Positions 1 through 7,933 of a stretch of 64,000 nucleotides of DNA are shown in pieces. The stretch is from Nocardiopsis coralli (GTDB lineage: Bacteria; Actinomycetota; Actinomycetes; Streptosporangiales; Streptosporangiaceae): the NCBI RefSeq assembly GCF_014892575.1, contig NZ_JADBGI010000005.1, positions 1 to 64,000 of the forward strand. Direction: 5' to 3'. Under the pieces are notes generated by a model. It was not told where the DNA came from and did not search any database. It saw only the letters and a program-made list of their open reading frames with translations. Each line of letters opens with the position of its first letter. Positions within the stretch are counted from its first letter, which is position 1. Both the position numbers and the translations under genes were made by a program.

Positions 1-1242
1 GCCTCGTTCACGGCCCCCTACGGCACCACGGAGAAGAACTCCGACAACGGCGCGGGCGCCGACGGCACCGCTGCCTCCGCCGCCTCCGGCGGCCCCGGTG
101 GCGCGGGTGGCTCCGACATCGACTTCATCCCCCCGGGCGAGGCCGTGACCTCGCGCTACGGGCGCACCTACGACGCGCTCATCAGCGCGATGGGCTTCGC
201 CCACGGCCACCACGGCCACACCAACACCAAGACCGGGACCGAGGTCACCGGCAAGGGCAAGGGCAAGGGCAACGCCTCCGGCAGCGGCGAAGCCGCCGGC
301 ACCGCAGGGGCGGCCACCGGCAACGTCTCCGGCGCTGCTGGCGCCGACGGCGACGTCGTGGGCGGCTCTGCCGCTGACGCGGACGGCTCCGCCTCGGGCG
401 GTGGCTGCACCGAGCCGCCGGGCACGAAGGCGGTCATCAACATCACCGTGCCCCTGTCGGCGCTGCTGGGCTTCGGCTTCGCCTTCAACACCGACGCCCA
501 CGACGCCAACGGCAACGCCGACGCCGACGGCGCCGCAGGCGCCACCGGGGCAACCGCCCCCGGGGCCGCTGGCGCGGCCGGGGCATTCGGGGCGAGCGGG
601 TCGCCGCCGGGCTCGGGTTCCGGCTCGGGCGCCGGGACTGGCCCCGACCCCGGCGGCGGTGGCTGCACCTGCGGTGGCGATACCACCACAGGCGGCACCA
701 CCCCTGCTTCCAACACCGGCCCGCCCGGCTACGCCGGTGCGCCCGGCACCCCCGGCACCCACGGTGCCCCTGGTGGCCCCGGGTCTCCCGGGCCGCTCGC
801 ATCCTCCGGCCTGGCGGTGACCGAGGACGGCAACGTGCTCGCCCTGTCGGCGGTGCGCGCCATGGCGCCCACGGCCCAGATCCGCCGGTTGATCTTCGAC
901 GACCGCACCGGCCTGCCCCTGGACCTGGGCCGGGCCCACCGCCTGGCCCCCGGTTACCTGCGCACTGCCGCTTTTGCCGGGCACACCACCTGCGCCTGGT
1001 CGGGTGGGTGCGACGTGCCGGTCTCGCAGTGCGAGGCCGACCACATCACCGAGTTCTCCCACGGCGGCGAAACCAAGGCCACCAACCTCCAGCCCCTGTG
1101 CTCCAAGCACAACCGCGCCAAGTACCGCCGCTCCCGTACCGAGAACACCCCCACCAACGGGACCGGTGTCGGCGCCCTAAGCGGCTCGGGTGCTCAGGCC
1201 GCCGACTCCGACAACGACACCGTCAACGTCGCCACCGGTTAG
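1..1242 (+). CDS. HNH endonuclease, DUF222 type, 5' end outside the window
   Basis: The frame is open from the first base, so this is the C-terminal part (413 codons) of a longer gene; a Met codon at 145 is not the true start. The last ~110 residues carry an HNH fold of the kind found behind DUF222 domains: CAWSGGC, then the DHI/EFSHGG core, then NLQPLCSKHNRAKY, with cysteines that could bind zinc. Between the missing DUF222 part and the HNH is an unusually long Gly/Ala/Asp/Ser-rich stretch (about 230-700), followed by nine collagen-like Gly-X-Y triplets (about 718-796). Such proteins are abundant in actinobacteria, often in many copies, and their cellular role is unclear. The TAG stop lies inside the first copy of a 32-bp direct repeat. 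Confidence 0.85.
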   Translation, partial: ASFTAPYGTTEKNSDNGAGADGTAASAASGGPGGAGGSDIDFIPPGEAVTSRYGRTYDALISAMGFAHGHHGHTNTKTGTEVTGKGKGKGNASGSGEAAGTAGAATGNVSGAAGADGDVVGGSAADADGSASGGGCTEPPGTKAVINITVPLSALLGFGFAFNTDAHDANGNADADGAAGATGATAPGAAGAAGAFGASGSPPGSGSGSGAGTGPDPGGGGCTCGGDTTTGGTTPASNTGPPGYAGAPGTPGTHGAPGGPGSPGPLASSGLAVTEDGNVLALSAVRAMAPTAQIRRLIFDDRTGLPLDLGRAHRLAPGYLRTAAFAGHTTCAWSGGCDVPVSQCEADHITEFSHGGETKATNLQPLCSKHNRAKYRRSRTENTPTNGTGVGALSGSGAQAADSDNDTVNVATG

Positions 1243-1303
1243 ATCCCCGGGGGCCCTCCGTGGGTCGTCGGCACCGGTTAGATCCCCAGGACCGCTCCGT
1301 GGG
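1233..1303. repeat. Imperfect 32-bp direct repeat, 39-bp period
   Basis: Two copies (1233-1264 and 1272-1303) both begin CACCGGTTAGATCCCC and end CTCCGTGGG, with a few differences between. The first copy contains the stop codon of the HNH gene, so the repeat spans the gene end and the spacer. Confidence 0.8.
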
Positions 1304-1614
1304 GCTGTTGCGGAACCGAGTTCAACCGAGCCCCACCGGGGCCACCGGGGCCTCTCCAGACCTGGGTCCAGTGGTGCACGCTTGGACGGCCACTGCCGTA
1401 ACCGGCCCCGTCGAGGCCCACCGCGCACCAGGCACCAGGTACCGGGCGCCAGGCACCGGGCGCCGGGCGTCGTCTCTGGAGAATCTCCGCAGGATGGCCA
1501 CCGCATACCCCTCGCATGCGACCGCAGCACGCCTACCGACGGCGGCCAGCTCCGGCTCCACCGGGCCGGATCGCACGCGAGTCTGCGCGTGGCCCGAGCG
1601 GCCGTCCCTCAGCG

Positions 1615-1675
1615 GTTGATAGTGCTCTTTTGAGCACCTGAAAACGTTGTCAGTGCCTAATTGAGCACTATCAAC
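1615..1675. repeat. Perfect 13-bp inverted repeat around a small hairpin
   Basis: GTTGATAGTGCTC at 1615-1627 is exactly complementary to GAGCACTATCAAC at 1663-1675. Nested inside is TGCTC-TTTT-GAGCA (1623-1636), so the GAGCAC/GTGCTC word occurs three times in 60 bp. It could be a terminator of the HNH transcript or the operator of an unknown regulator. The local base composition is lower in GC than its surroundings. Confidence 0.6.
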
Positions 1676-2149
1676 GACACAGCGCCGGACACCTGCCCCA
1701 CCGGGCACACCAACGCCACCAGCAACCAGAGGGGTGGACCGGAGCACAGGTCCGCCCGGCCCCACCCGCACACGTGTCACCCCTGGCCTCAATGCTCCGC
1801 CGGGAGTGCGCGGGGCGCGCCTGTGCCGTTGCCGTCGCAGGAGCGAGCCACCACCCCCACACCGCAAGCGTCGGCCAGCAGTGTGGCCACCCCAGAGGGT
1901 CACCGCGCCGAAGGCGCCCGTAGTGCCACCGTTCCTTTGGGCTGGCGGGGGCCTCGGGGGTGAAGGGGGTTCGTCGATGCGGGTCGGGTCAGCCCGGCGA
2001 ACAGGGCCGGAACGCACACCCCGAGGCGCCCCGAACAACCCACCACACCACCGACACCATCACCGCCCAGAGAAAGCCTCGGGGGTGGCGCCGACGTGGG
2101 TTGCGAGAAGGCCCGGCCGGGCTAAGATCCGACCCCGACGAACCACCAC

Positions 2150-2214
2150 CCCCGAGGCAACACCACAGAACACCCATCCCGCCGGCTACCCCGAGGCAAC
2201 ACCACAGAACACCC
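2150..2214. repeat. Perfect 26-bp direct repeat, 39-bp period
   Basis: Identical copies at 2150-2175 and 2189-2214, each starting CCCCGAGGCAACACC and ending CAGAACACCC, lie just beyond the 3' end of the amidase gene. The 39-bp period is the same as that of the unrelated repeat at 1233-1303. Confidence 0.8.
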
Positions 2215-2257
2215 CACACCCGATCGCGCGCCCTGCCGACCCCAAACGGGACCAGGT

Positions 2258-3736
2258 TCATTGACCACTCGTGCTGGGGAGCCCCTCGACGGCCCGCCCG
2301 ATCTCGAAGACGGTCGTCTCGTCGAACGGGTGGCCCACTATCTGCAGGCCGACCGGGAACCCGGCCGCCGTCCCGGAGGGCACGCACAGGGCCGGACACC
2401 GGTTGGCGATGTTGAACGGCACGGTCATGTGCGCCTGCCAGTAGTGCTCCAGCGTGCGGTCGACCCCGTCGGGCTGGTCGGTGACCGTGATCCCGTCCAG
2501 GTACTGGCCGTCGGCCGCCAACGCGCGCACCGCCGAGGCCGGGGTCAGCAGTGCGTCGACGCCCCGCAGCGCCGCCGCCAGGTCCGCCTGGATCCGGTGC
2601 TCCGCGGCCACGGTCTCGAACAGCGTGTGCCGGGCGGCGTGCTCCCGGGCCACCTCGATGAAGCGCAGCGTGTACGCCTCGGCCGTGTCCTCCCGGCCGG
2701 CGAGCAGGGAACGCATCCCCTCGGCCAACAGGTGCCCGAAGTGCGCCATGCTGACCCGGCCGATCTCCTCGGTGGTCCAGGGCAGGTCCACCTCGACCAC
2801 GTCCGCCCCGGCGGCCTCGAGGGCGGCGACGGTGCGGTCGACCTCACGCCGCACCCCGCGCTCGACCGGGAAGTCGCCCAAGGTGGGGGAGTAGGCCAAC
2901 CGCCGCCCCTGCAGCGTGCTCAGGGCCTGCTCCTCCGTGGCGACCGCGATGCCCCGGGACGGCACCGTGGCGTGGTCGGACGGGTGCGGGCCCCGCATCA
3001 CGTCGGTCAGCAGGGCGGTGTCGGCCACGGTCCGGGCCATGGCACCGTCGCCCCGGTACCAGTCCGCGGCCAACGGCCCCGCCCCCGGAACCGTGCCGTA
3101 GGGCCCCTTGTACCCGACGTTGCCGGTGAAGGCGGCCGGCAGGCGGGTGGACCCGGCGATGTCGGACGCGGTCGCCAGGGGTGTCATGCCGGCGGCCAAC
3201 GCCGCTGCCGCACCCCCGGACGAGCCGCCGGGCGAGAGCGCGCGGTCCCACGGGTTGCGGGTCACGCCCCACATCCGGGAATGGGTCACGGTCGCACAGG
3301 AGAACTCCGGTGAGGTGGTCCTCCCGTGTACGATGCCCCCGGCCGCCCGGATGCGCGCGACCGCGGGGTGGTCCTCCGCGGCCACCGCGTCGGCGTGCGC
3401 CCGCATCCCCTGGCTGATCGAGCGGCCGGCCAGTGCGTGTTTCTCCTTGGTGGCCACCGGAAGGCCCAACAGCGCCGCACCCAGGGGTGCGTCGTTGCCG
3501 TCCCGCGCGTAGAAGGCGTCCGCGGCCCGCGCCTCCTCGCGCGCGGGCCCGTCCAACACCTCCATGAACGCGTTGAGCGGCAGCTCGTGCCGGGCATCGG
3601 CGGCGATCCGGTCGAGCACCACACCGAGGTACTCGCTCGGTGCCAGGGCCCGGGTACGGAACAGGCGCAGGACCTCGACCGCCGGCAGCGCGGCGATCCG
3701 GCCCGCCTCCGTGTCCGGCGTCGGTCCGTCAGCCAT
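2258..3736 (-). CDS. Amidase (amidase-signature family)
   Basis: A 492-residue enzyme of the amidase-signature family, which hydrolyses carboxamides with a Ser-cisSer-Lys triad. The expected residues are present: Lys97 in VATKEKH, the GGSSGG motif at 170-175 supplying the cis-Ser, and the nucleophile Ser196 in SDIAGSTR (usually DTGGS, so a mild variant). The start chosen is the ATG at 3736, which overlaps the end of the upstream M20 hydrolase gene by 8 bp. An upstream in-frame start would extend deep into that gene. The operon partners (M20 carbamoylase, SSS symporter, DUF3311) suggest uptake and breakdown of an amide, ureido or hydantoin-type nitrogen compound. The exact substrate cannot be read from sequence. 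Confidence 0.9.
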   Translation of the reverse strand: MADGPTPDTEAGRIAALPAVEVLRLFRTRALAPSEYLGVVLDRIAADARHELPLNAFMEVLDGPAREEARAADAFYARDGNDAPLGAALLGLPVATKEKHALAGRSISQGMRAHADAVAAEDHPAVARIRAAGGIVHGRTTSPEFSCATVTHSRMWGVTRNPWDRALSPGGSSGGAAAALAAGMTPLATASDIAGSTRLPAAFTGNVGYKGPYGTVPGAGPLAADWYRGDGAMARTVADTALLTDVMRGPHPSDHATVPSRGIAVATEEQALSTLQGRRLAYSPTLGDFPVERGVRREVDRTVAALEAAGADVVEVDLPWTTEEIGRVSMAHFGHLLAEGMRSLLAGREDTAEAYTLRFIEVAREHAARHTLFETVAAEHRIQADLAAALRGVDALLTPASAVRALAADGQYLDGITVTDQPDGVDRTLEHYWQAHMTVPFNIANRCPALCVPSGTAAGFPVGLQIVGHPFDETTVFEIGRAVEGLPSTSGQ

Positions 3737-5048
3737 GCGGGCGCTCGCCCCCGGGTTCGGTCTGCGACAGTGCACCGGTCACCATGCGCGCTGCGACGTT
3801 GGTCAGCACCCGGAGCCCGCTGACCAGGTCCTCGTCGGAGGTGAACTCCCGTTCGCAGTGCGAGACCCCGTCGACGGACGGCACGAAGAGCATCACCGTC
3901 GGCGTCACCCGGTTCAACGCCACCGAGTCGTGGCCGGCCAGGGTGTTGAGCACCGCCGATCCCATGCCCTCGTCGCGGGCGGCCTCCTGGCCGAGGGCGA
4001 TCGCGTCCTGCGGGAACGGCTGGACCGGGCGGACGTCGAAGTCGTCGGCCTCGATCTCCACCCCGCGCCGCTCGGCCAGGCGCTCCATGCGTTCGAGCAG
4101 CAGGGACCGGGCGCGGGTGACGTCGCCCCGGTCGGCGGCCCGCAGGTCCACCACCAGGTCCACCCGGCGCGGAACCACGATGGGCGAGTTCGGTTCGACG
4201 TCGAACTTGCCGACCGAGGTCACGATCGTCTCCGGGGTGAACTCGTCGACCATCTCCTCCACCATGACGACCACGTGCGAGGCGGCCACGAGCGCGTCCC
4301 TGCGGTCGGCCATGAGGGTCGCGCCGGTGTGCGACTGCTCCCCGACGACCCGCACCAGCAGCTTCTGGGTGTGCCAACTGCGGTCGACCACGCCGATGGG
4401 GATGCCCGCGCGCTCCAGGCGACGGCCCTGCTCGATGTGCACCTCCGCGTAACCGGCGAGCGGCAGGTCGACCGGTTCCCCGGCCCGGCCCGTGTCGGCC
4501 AGCGCGTCGGCGACGGTCACACCGTCCGGATCGACGGTGCGCAGCGCCGCTTCGAGCTCCAGCAGCCCCACGAAGACCGAGCTGCCCATGATCGACGGAG
4601 GGAAGCGCGCGCCCTCCTCGTTGAACCAGTCGACGACCGCGATGTTGGCCTGCGGGACCAGGTGCCCGTCGCGCACCGCGCGGTCGAGGGCGGAGGCGGC
4701 GTGCAGGGCCGCGACCACGCCGTAGGTCCCGTCGAAGCGCCCGCCCAGCGGCTGGCTGTCCAGGTGCGACCCGACCAGGACGTACGGCGCCCCGGGGTTC
4801 CACTCCTTGACCGCGAAGATGTTGCCGATCGTGTCGGTGCGGACCTCGAACCCGCGTTCCGCCGCCCGGGCCTCGAACCAGTCCCGCACCTGCCCGTGGG
4901 GCACGGTCGCGGCCTGGCGGTCGATGCCGCCGTTGTCGGTGGCGCCGTAGCGCGTGGTGTGGTGGAAGTCGGCGAGGAACTCTTCGGTGTCGGGGCCGAA
5001 GGCGTCGGGGGAGGGGCTGTTCGGCACGGGGGTACCTCGATCCGTCAC
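3729..5048 (-). CDS. Zn-dependent M20 hydrolase, N-carbamoyl-L-amino acid hydrolase / allantoate amidohydrolase type
   Basis: A 439-residue M20-family amidohydrolase. Visible landmarks are GSHLDSQPLGGRFDGTYG (metal-binding His and Asp), DWFNEEGARF (the Glu pair), and a C-terminal metal-ligand stretch LAGHDSVALN followed by VDGVSHCEREFTSDED. The family removes the carbamoyl or ureido group from N-carbamoyl amino acids, allantoate or ureidoglycolate, releasing CO2 and ammonia. The GTDNG-like N terminus (TRYGATDNGGIDR) is typical of this subfamily. Its stop overlaps the amidase start, and its own start is 4 bp inside the symporter stop, so the genes are translationally coupled. Hydantoinase-pathway and purine-pathway roles cannot be separated because no hydantoinase or allantoinase gene is in view. 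Confidence 0.9.
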   Translation of the reverse strand: MTDRGTPVPNSPSPDAFGPDTEEFLADFHHTTRYGATDNGGIDRQAATVPHGQVRDWFEARAAERGFEVRTDTIGNIFAVKEWNPGAPYVLVGSHLDSQPLGGRFDGTYGVVAALHAASALDRAVRDGHLVPQANIAVVDWFNEEGARFPPSIMGSSVFVGLLELEAALRTVDPDGVTVADALADTGRAGEPVDLPLAGYAEVHIEQGRRLERAGIPIGVVDRSWHTQKLLVRVVGEQSHTGATLMADRRDALVAASHVVVMVEEMVDEFTPETIVTSVGKFDVEPNSPIVVPRRVDLVVDLRAADRGDVTRARSLLLERMERLAERRGVEIEADDFDVRPVQPFPQDAIALGQEAARDEGMGSAVLNTLAGHDSVALNRVTPTVMLFVPSVDGVSHCEREFTSDEDLVSGLRVLTNVAARMVTGALSQTEPGGERPHG

Positions 5049-6589
5049 TGGTGATCACCTTGCAGTCCGGGGTCGCCACTGGGTTCGCCCGAGTCCGTCG
5101 TGTCCTCGGATTCCCATTTCTCCCGGTCGAAATCGTGCTTGCGGGAGCGCAGCAACCCCAGGAGCCGCTCGTCGCGGGGCTTCGTGCACAGGCTCACGGC
5201 CGTGAACACGGCCGCGTTCAGCAACAGCGCCAGGAGCCCGCCGCCGCCCTCCGAGAAGGGCCCGGGCGCCCACGCGGGCACGGCGGTGAAGACGGCCAGG
5301 GAGACCAGGCCGACGACCAGCCCCGCGGTGGCTCCGACGACGCTCGCACGCCTCCAGAACAGGGCGCCGACCGTCGGAACGACGACCTGCGCGAGGCCTG
5401 CGAAGGCCACCAGGCCGATGGTGACGAGCAGTCCGGGCACGTACAGCGTCATCACGTACGCGAGCGCGGAGAACCCGAGGATCGCCCAGCGGCCGATCCA
5501 CACCCTCTTGCGCTCGGGGAGGTCGCGCTGCACGTAGCGCTCGTGGAAATCGACCGTGTAACTCGCGGCCATCGCGTGCACCTGCGAATTGGCGGTCGAC
5601 ATCGCCGCGCCCGCGCCGGCCGCGATCACCAGGAGCGCCAGGAGCAGCGGCGCGTGCTCCAGCAGCACCGCGGGCAGGACCTGGTCGGCCTCCTCGATGA
5701 CGGGGTCCAGCAGGACGGCGGAGTTCCCGACGAGCATCGAACCGATGTAGGCGAAGGCCATGAGCCCGACGAGGAACGGCATCAGGTCGAAGATGCGCGC
5801 ACTCTTGGTGGCATACATCCGGGTCCACATCTGCGGCCCCATCAGGGCGCCGAGGGGCGTGATGAGGAACATCGCCACCCAGGTCATCCACACGCCGTCG
5901 CCGAGCACGAGGTGGTCGGGCTGCACCTGCTCGATGCGGTCGAACATCGTGCCCATGCCGCCGACCTCGCCGACCACGAAGATGCCCCCGGCGATGAGCC
6001 CGAGGAAGATCGTGACGCCGTAGAACACGTCGGTCCAGGCGATGGCCCGCACCCCGCCGGCCCACACGTAGGCGATGATCACCAGGTAGAACAGCAGCGC
6101 GCCGAGCCAGAACGGGATCGCGCCGTCGGAGGCGACCTCCATGAGGTAGGCGCCGCCGGTGAGCTGGATCTGCAGGTGGGGGAGGGTGAACACCAACAGG
6201 ATGATCGCGATGAACGTGCCCAGCCGCTGCGACCCGAACAGGCCCACGAAGAAGTCCCGCGGGGTCACGTAGTTCCCGCGCTTTCCGTGGAACCAGACGC
6301 GTTTGCCGATCCAGTAGAACATGACCCCGAAGAAGACGTTCCAGACCAGGGCCGTCCAGTACAGCGGGCCGTCGAGGTAGAAGCTCGCGTTGGACCCGAG
6401 GAAGGCGAAGGCGCTCCACCACGTGGCGGTGACGGTGAAGAACACCGCGACCGACCCCATGGAGCGCCCCTGCACGAAGTAGTCGTCGGCGGTGGCCGTG
6501 GACCTGCGTGCGGCGAGTCCGCCGATGATCAGCGGTACCGCCAGGAAAGCCGCGATCACCAGGACGCCGAGCACGTGTTGGGAGGTCAT
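5045..6589 (-). CDS. Sodium:solute symporter (SSS family)
   Basis: A 514-residue integral membrane protein with about 13 hydrophobic segments, beginning with an N-terminal helix (VLGVLVIAAFLAVPLIIGGLA) and followed by the family's RSMGSVAVFFTVTATWWSAF region and the central GAGAAMSTANSQVHA motif. Members import small solutes with Na+. The start at 6589 overlaps the DUF3311 stop by 4 bp (ATGA), a typical arrangement for DUF3311/SSS pairs. With the downstream amidase and M20 hydrolase it probably imports the compound these enzymes degrade, for example an allantoin-, hydantoin- or ureido-type solute. That substrate is inferred from context only. Confidence 0.92.
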   Translation of the reverse strand: MTSQHVLGVLVIAAFLAVPLIIGGLAARRSTATADDYFVQGRSMGSVAVFFTVTATWWSAFAFLGSNASFYLDGPLYWTALVWNVFFGVMFYWIGKRVWFHGKRGNYVTPRDFFVGLFGSQRLGTFIAIILLVFTLPHLQIQLTGGAYLMEVASDGAIPFWLGALLFYLVIIAYVWAGGVRAIAWTDVFYGVTIFLGLIAGGIFVVGEVGGMGTMFDRIEQVQPDHLVLGDGVWMTWVAMFLITPLGALMGPQMWTRMYATKSARIFDLMPFLVGLMAFAYIGSMLVGNSAVLLDPVIEEADQVLPAVLLEHAPLLLALLVIAAGAGAAMSTANSQVHAMAASYTVDFHERYVQRDLPERKRVWIGRWAILGFSALAYVMTLYVPGLLVTIGLVAFAGLAQVVVPTVGALFWRRASVVGATAGLVVGLVSLAVFTAVPAWAPGPFSEGGGGLLALLLNAAVFTAVSLCTKPRDERLLGLLRSRKHDFDREKWESEDTTDSGEPSGDPGLQGDHQ

Positions 6590-6876
6590 CGGTGCGATTC
6601 CCCCTCGCCGGCGTCCCGGTTCCCGTTTCCGTCGGGTTCACCGTCGAGTTCGTCGGGCCGGGGTCTGCCCCAGCGCACCTTGTAGGCGATGAAGAGGACG
6701 ACGCAGATCGCGAACCAGATCACCAGGTTGAAGCCGTAGATGAACGGCATACCGAGAATCCGGGGTTCGGTCACGTCGTGGTAGAAGAGGATGCCCGGGA
6801 ACTGCAGTGTCGCCAGGCCGATGATGATGAGGGTCCAGAGCGTCGTGGTGACGGGCGTCGGAGTTCTCCTGGTCAT
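6586..6876 (-). CDS. DUF3311 small membrane protein, partner of the SSS symporter
   Basis: A 96-residue protein with two hydrophobic segments (TLWTLIIIGLATLQFPGILF and FNLVIWFAICVVLFIAY), matching DUF3311 proteins that are usually encoded directly before SSS-family transporters. The ATG at 6876 is preferred over an upstream alternative because GAAGGG lies about 9 bases before it. It is the first gene of the four-gene minus-strand operon and probably assists assembly or regulation of the transporter. The biochemical role of the family is not established. Confidence 0.8.
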   Translation of the reverse strand: MTRRTPTPVTTTLWTLIIIGLATLQFPGILFYHDVTEPRILGMPFIYGFNLVIWFAICVVLFIAYKVRWGRPRPDELDGEPDGNGNRDAGEGESHR

Positions 6877-7012
6877 GGATATGCCCTTCGCCGGGGGTGA
6901 AGCATGTCCCTCATGATTACCGGCGGGGCTGCTGTGGCACATGACCAGAATGTAAATATCGCATGTTCGATTCTTACGTTCTGTACGGATACCGCTACGG
7001 GACCACAGGAAA

Positions 7013-7040
7013 GGGCGCCCCGCCTCGGGGCGGAGCGCCC
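7013..7040 (-). terminator. Hairpin terminator after the 7058-7663 gene
   Basis: Arms GGGCGCCCCGCC (7013-7024) and GGCGGAGCGCCC (7029-7040) pair with a single G-T type mismatch. On the minus strand the stem is followed by a short TTT run. It lies 18 bp downstream of the stop codon and insulates the next operon. Confidence 0.65.
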
Positions 7041-7057
7041 AGGTCAGCGGCGCGCGG

Positions 7058-7663
7058 TCACTGCTGGGGCGGCGGTCCCCAGGGCCCGTTCTGCGGCGGC
7101 TGCGCGTGCGGCTGCTGCGGTACGTACCTCTCGCCCACCGGCTGCTGCGGGCCGTACGGCGGCTGACCGTACTGCTGCCCGTAGTGGGGCTGACCGGGAT
7201 GCGGCGCGTACTGCTGGGCGTGGTCCTGCACGGCGTCGCCCCGGTGGATCGCGAAGAACCGTCCGGACAGCGGGCGCCCGAGCGACACCAGCCCGGCGAT
7301 GGACAGCGGAAGCAGGAACAGCGCCCACAGCCACTGTTCCCCGCTCAGCAGGAACAGCGACTGCATCACGGTCTGCACGATGAGCATGACCTTGGCCATC
7401 TTCCGCGCCCAGGGCCGCCCGCGGGTCAGGGAGAACGCCGGCGCGGCCAACAACGCGCCCAGGACCAGATGGGGCAGGGAATAACCGAACGCGTACCCGG
7501 CCGAAACACCGGCCATGAGCCCGGTGGCCATGTTGAAGACGAGAACGGCGAACGAGACCGCCGCGGAGATCCACAGCATCGCCGCCAGATTCTGTACGGG
7601 TCCGGGCGGCGGATACTGCTCCAGCAGGGCGGGCCGGTCCGGCTGGGAAGGTCGGGGATACAT
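7058..7663 (-). CDS. Small membrane protein with Pro/Gln-rich C terminus, function unknown
   Basis: A 201-residue protein with about four hydrophobic segments between residues 25 and 130 (for example LAAMLWISAAVSFAVLVFNM and WLWALFLLPLSIAGLVSLG) and a C-terminal cytoplasmic-looking tail of QQYAPHPGQPHYGQQYGQ-type repeats ending in PPPQQ. The ATG at 7663 was chosen because an AAGG-containing site sits just upstream and the extended N terminus would be arginine-rich and unnatural. Similar Pro/Gln/Tyr-rich tails are common on actinobacterial membrane proteins of unknown function. It is divergent from the peptide transporter operon. No specific function is proposed. Confidence 0.7.
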   Translation of the reverse strand: MYPRPSQPDRPALLEQYPPPGPVQNLAAMLWISAAVSFAVLVFNMATGLMAGVSAGYAFGYSLPHLVLGALLAAPAFSLTRGRPWARKMAKVMLIVQTVMQSLFLLSGEQWLWALFLLPLSIAGLVSLGRPLSGRFFAIHRGDAVQDHAQQYAPHPGQPHYGQQYGQPPYGPQQPVGERYVPQQPHAQPPQNGPWGPPPQQ

Positions 7664-7863
7664 GGGGGCCTTCTCGGTGAGGGGGACGTGCGGGCCGCAT
7701 CCTAGTGCCGCCCGAACCCGGTTCCGTCCCGTTCCGGAACGGAATCCGTGGCCACATGTGGCCGAGTGCTCACGATGGATGTCACCCCTGGTTCTGCTCT
7801 TTTCACTCAGAGGAACAACATGAAAAAACCCGGGTGTGTTACTTAAATGCAACCGTCAAAGTA

Positions 7864-7893
7864 TTGAACATTTTTGCAGGCCAGGGAAACTAT
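7864..7893 (+). promoter_or_regulatory. Possible promoter of the dpp operon
   Basis: TTGAAC (7864-7869) and AACTAT (7888-7893) are separated by 18 bp within an unusually AT-rich stretch (about 7795-7900) upstream of the substrate-binding protein gene. The -10 match is weak, so this is tentative. Confidence 0.3.
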
Positions 7894-7933
7894 GTCGGTT
7901 GATATCCCCTGCGCTCAAGGAGGCGCTTCGACC

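Larger units (their letters stand above)
1243..2257. other. Long intergenic region with repeats, no convincing gene
   Basis: About 1 kb separates the HNH gene from the convergent amidase gene. The open frames here have arginine/proline-rich, domain-free translations typical of GC-rich noise. It holds tandem GGCACC/GGCGCC-type runs near 1420-1470, a 13-bp inverted repeat at 1615-1675, and a second 39-bp-period direct repeat at 2150-2214. Confidence 0.6.

Noticed and set aside
168..716. Long proline-rich open frame opposite the HNH gene
   Set aside because: It is the complement of the Gly/Ala-rich coding linker; no start context or domain.
1233..2214. CRISPR array
   Set aside because: Only two copies of each repeat, with different repeat sequences and no cas genes.
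3286..5079. 597-residue arginine-rich frame overlapping the amidase and M20 genes
   Set aside because: Antisense-frame shadow of two clear enzyme genes; composition is typical of shifted high-GC codons.
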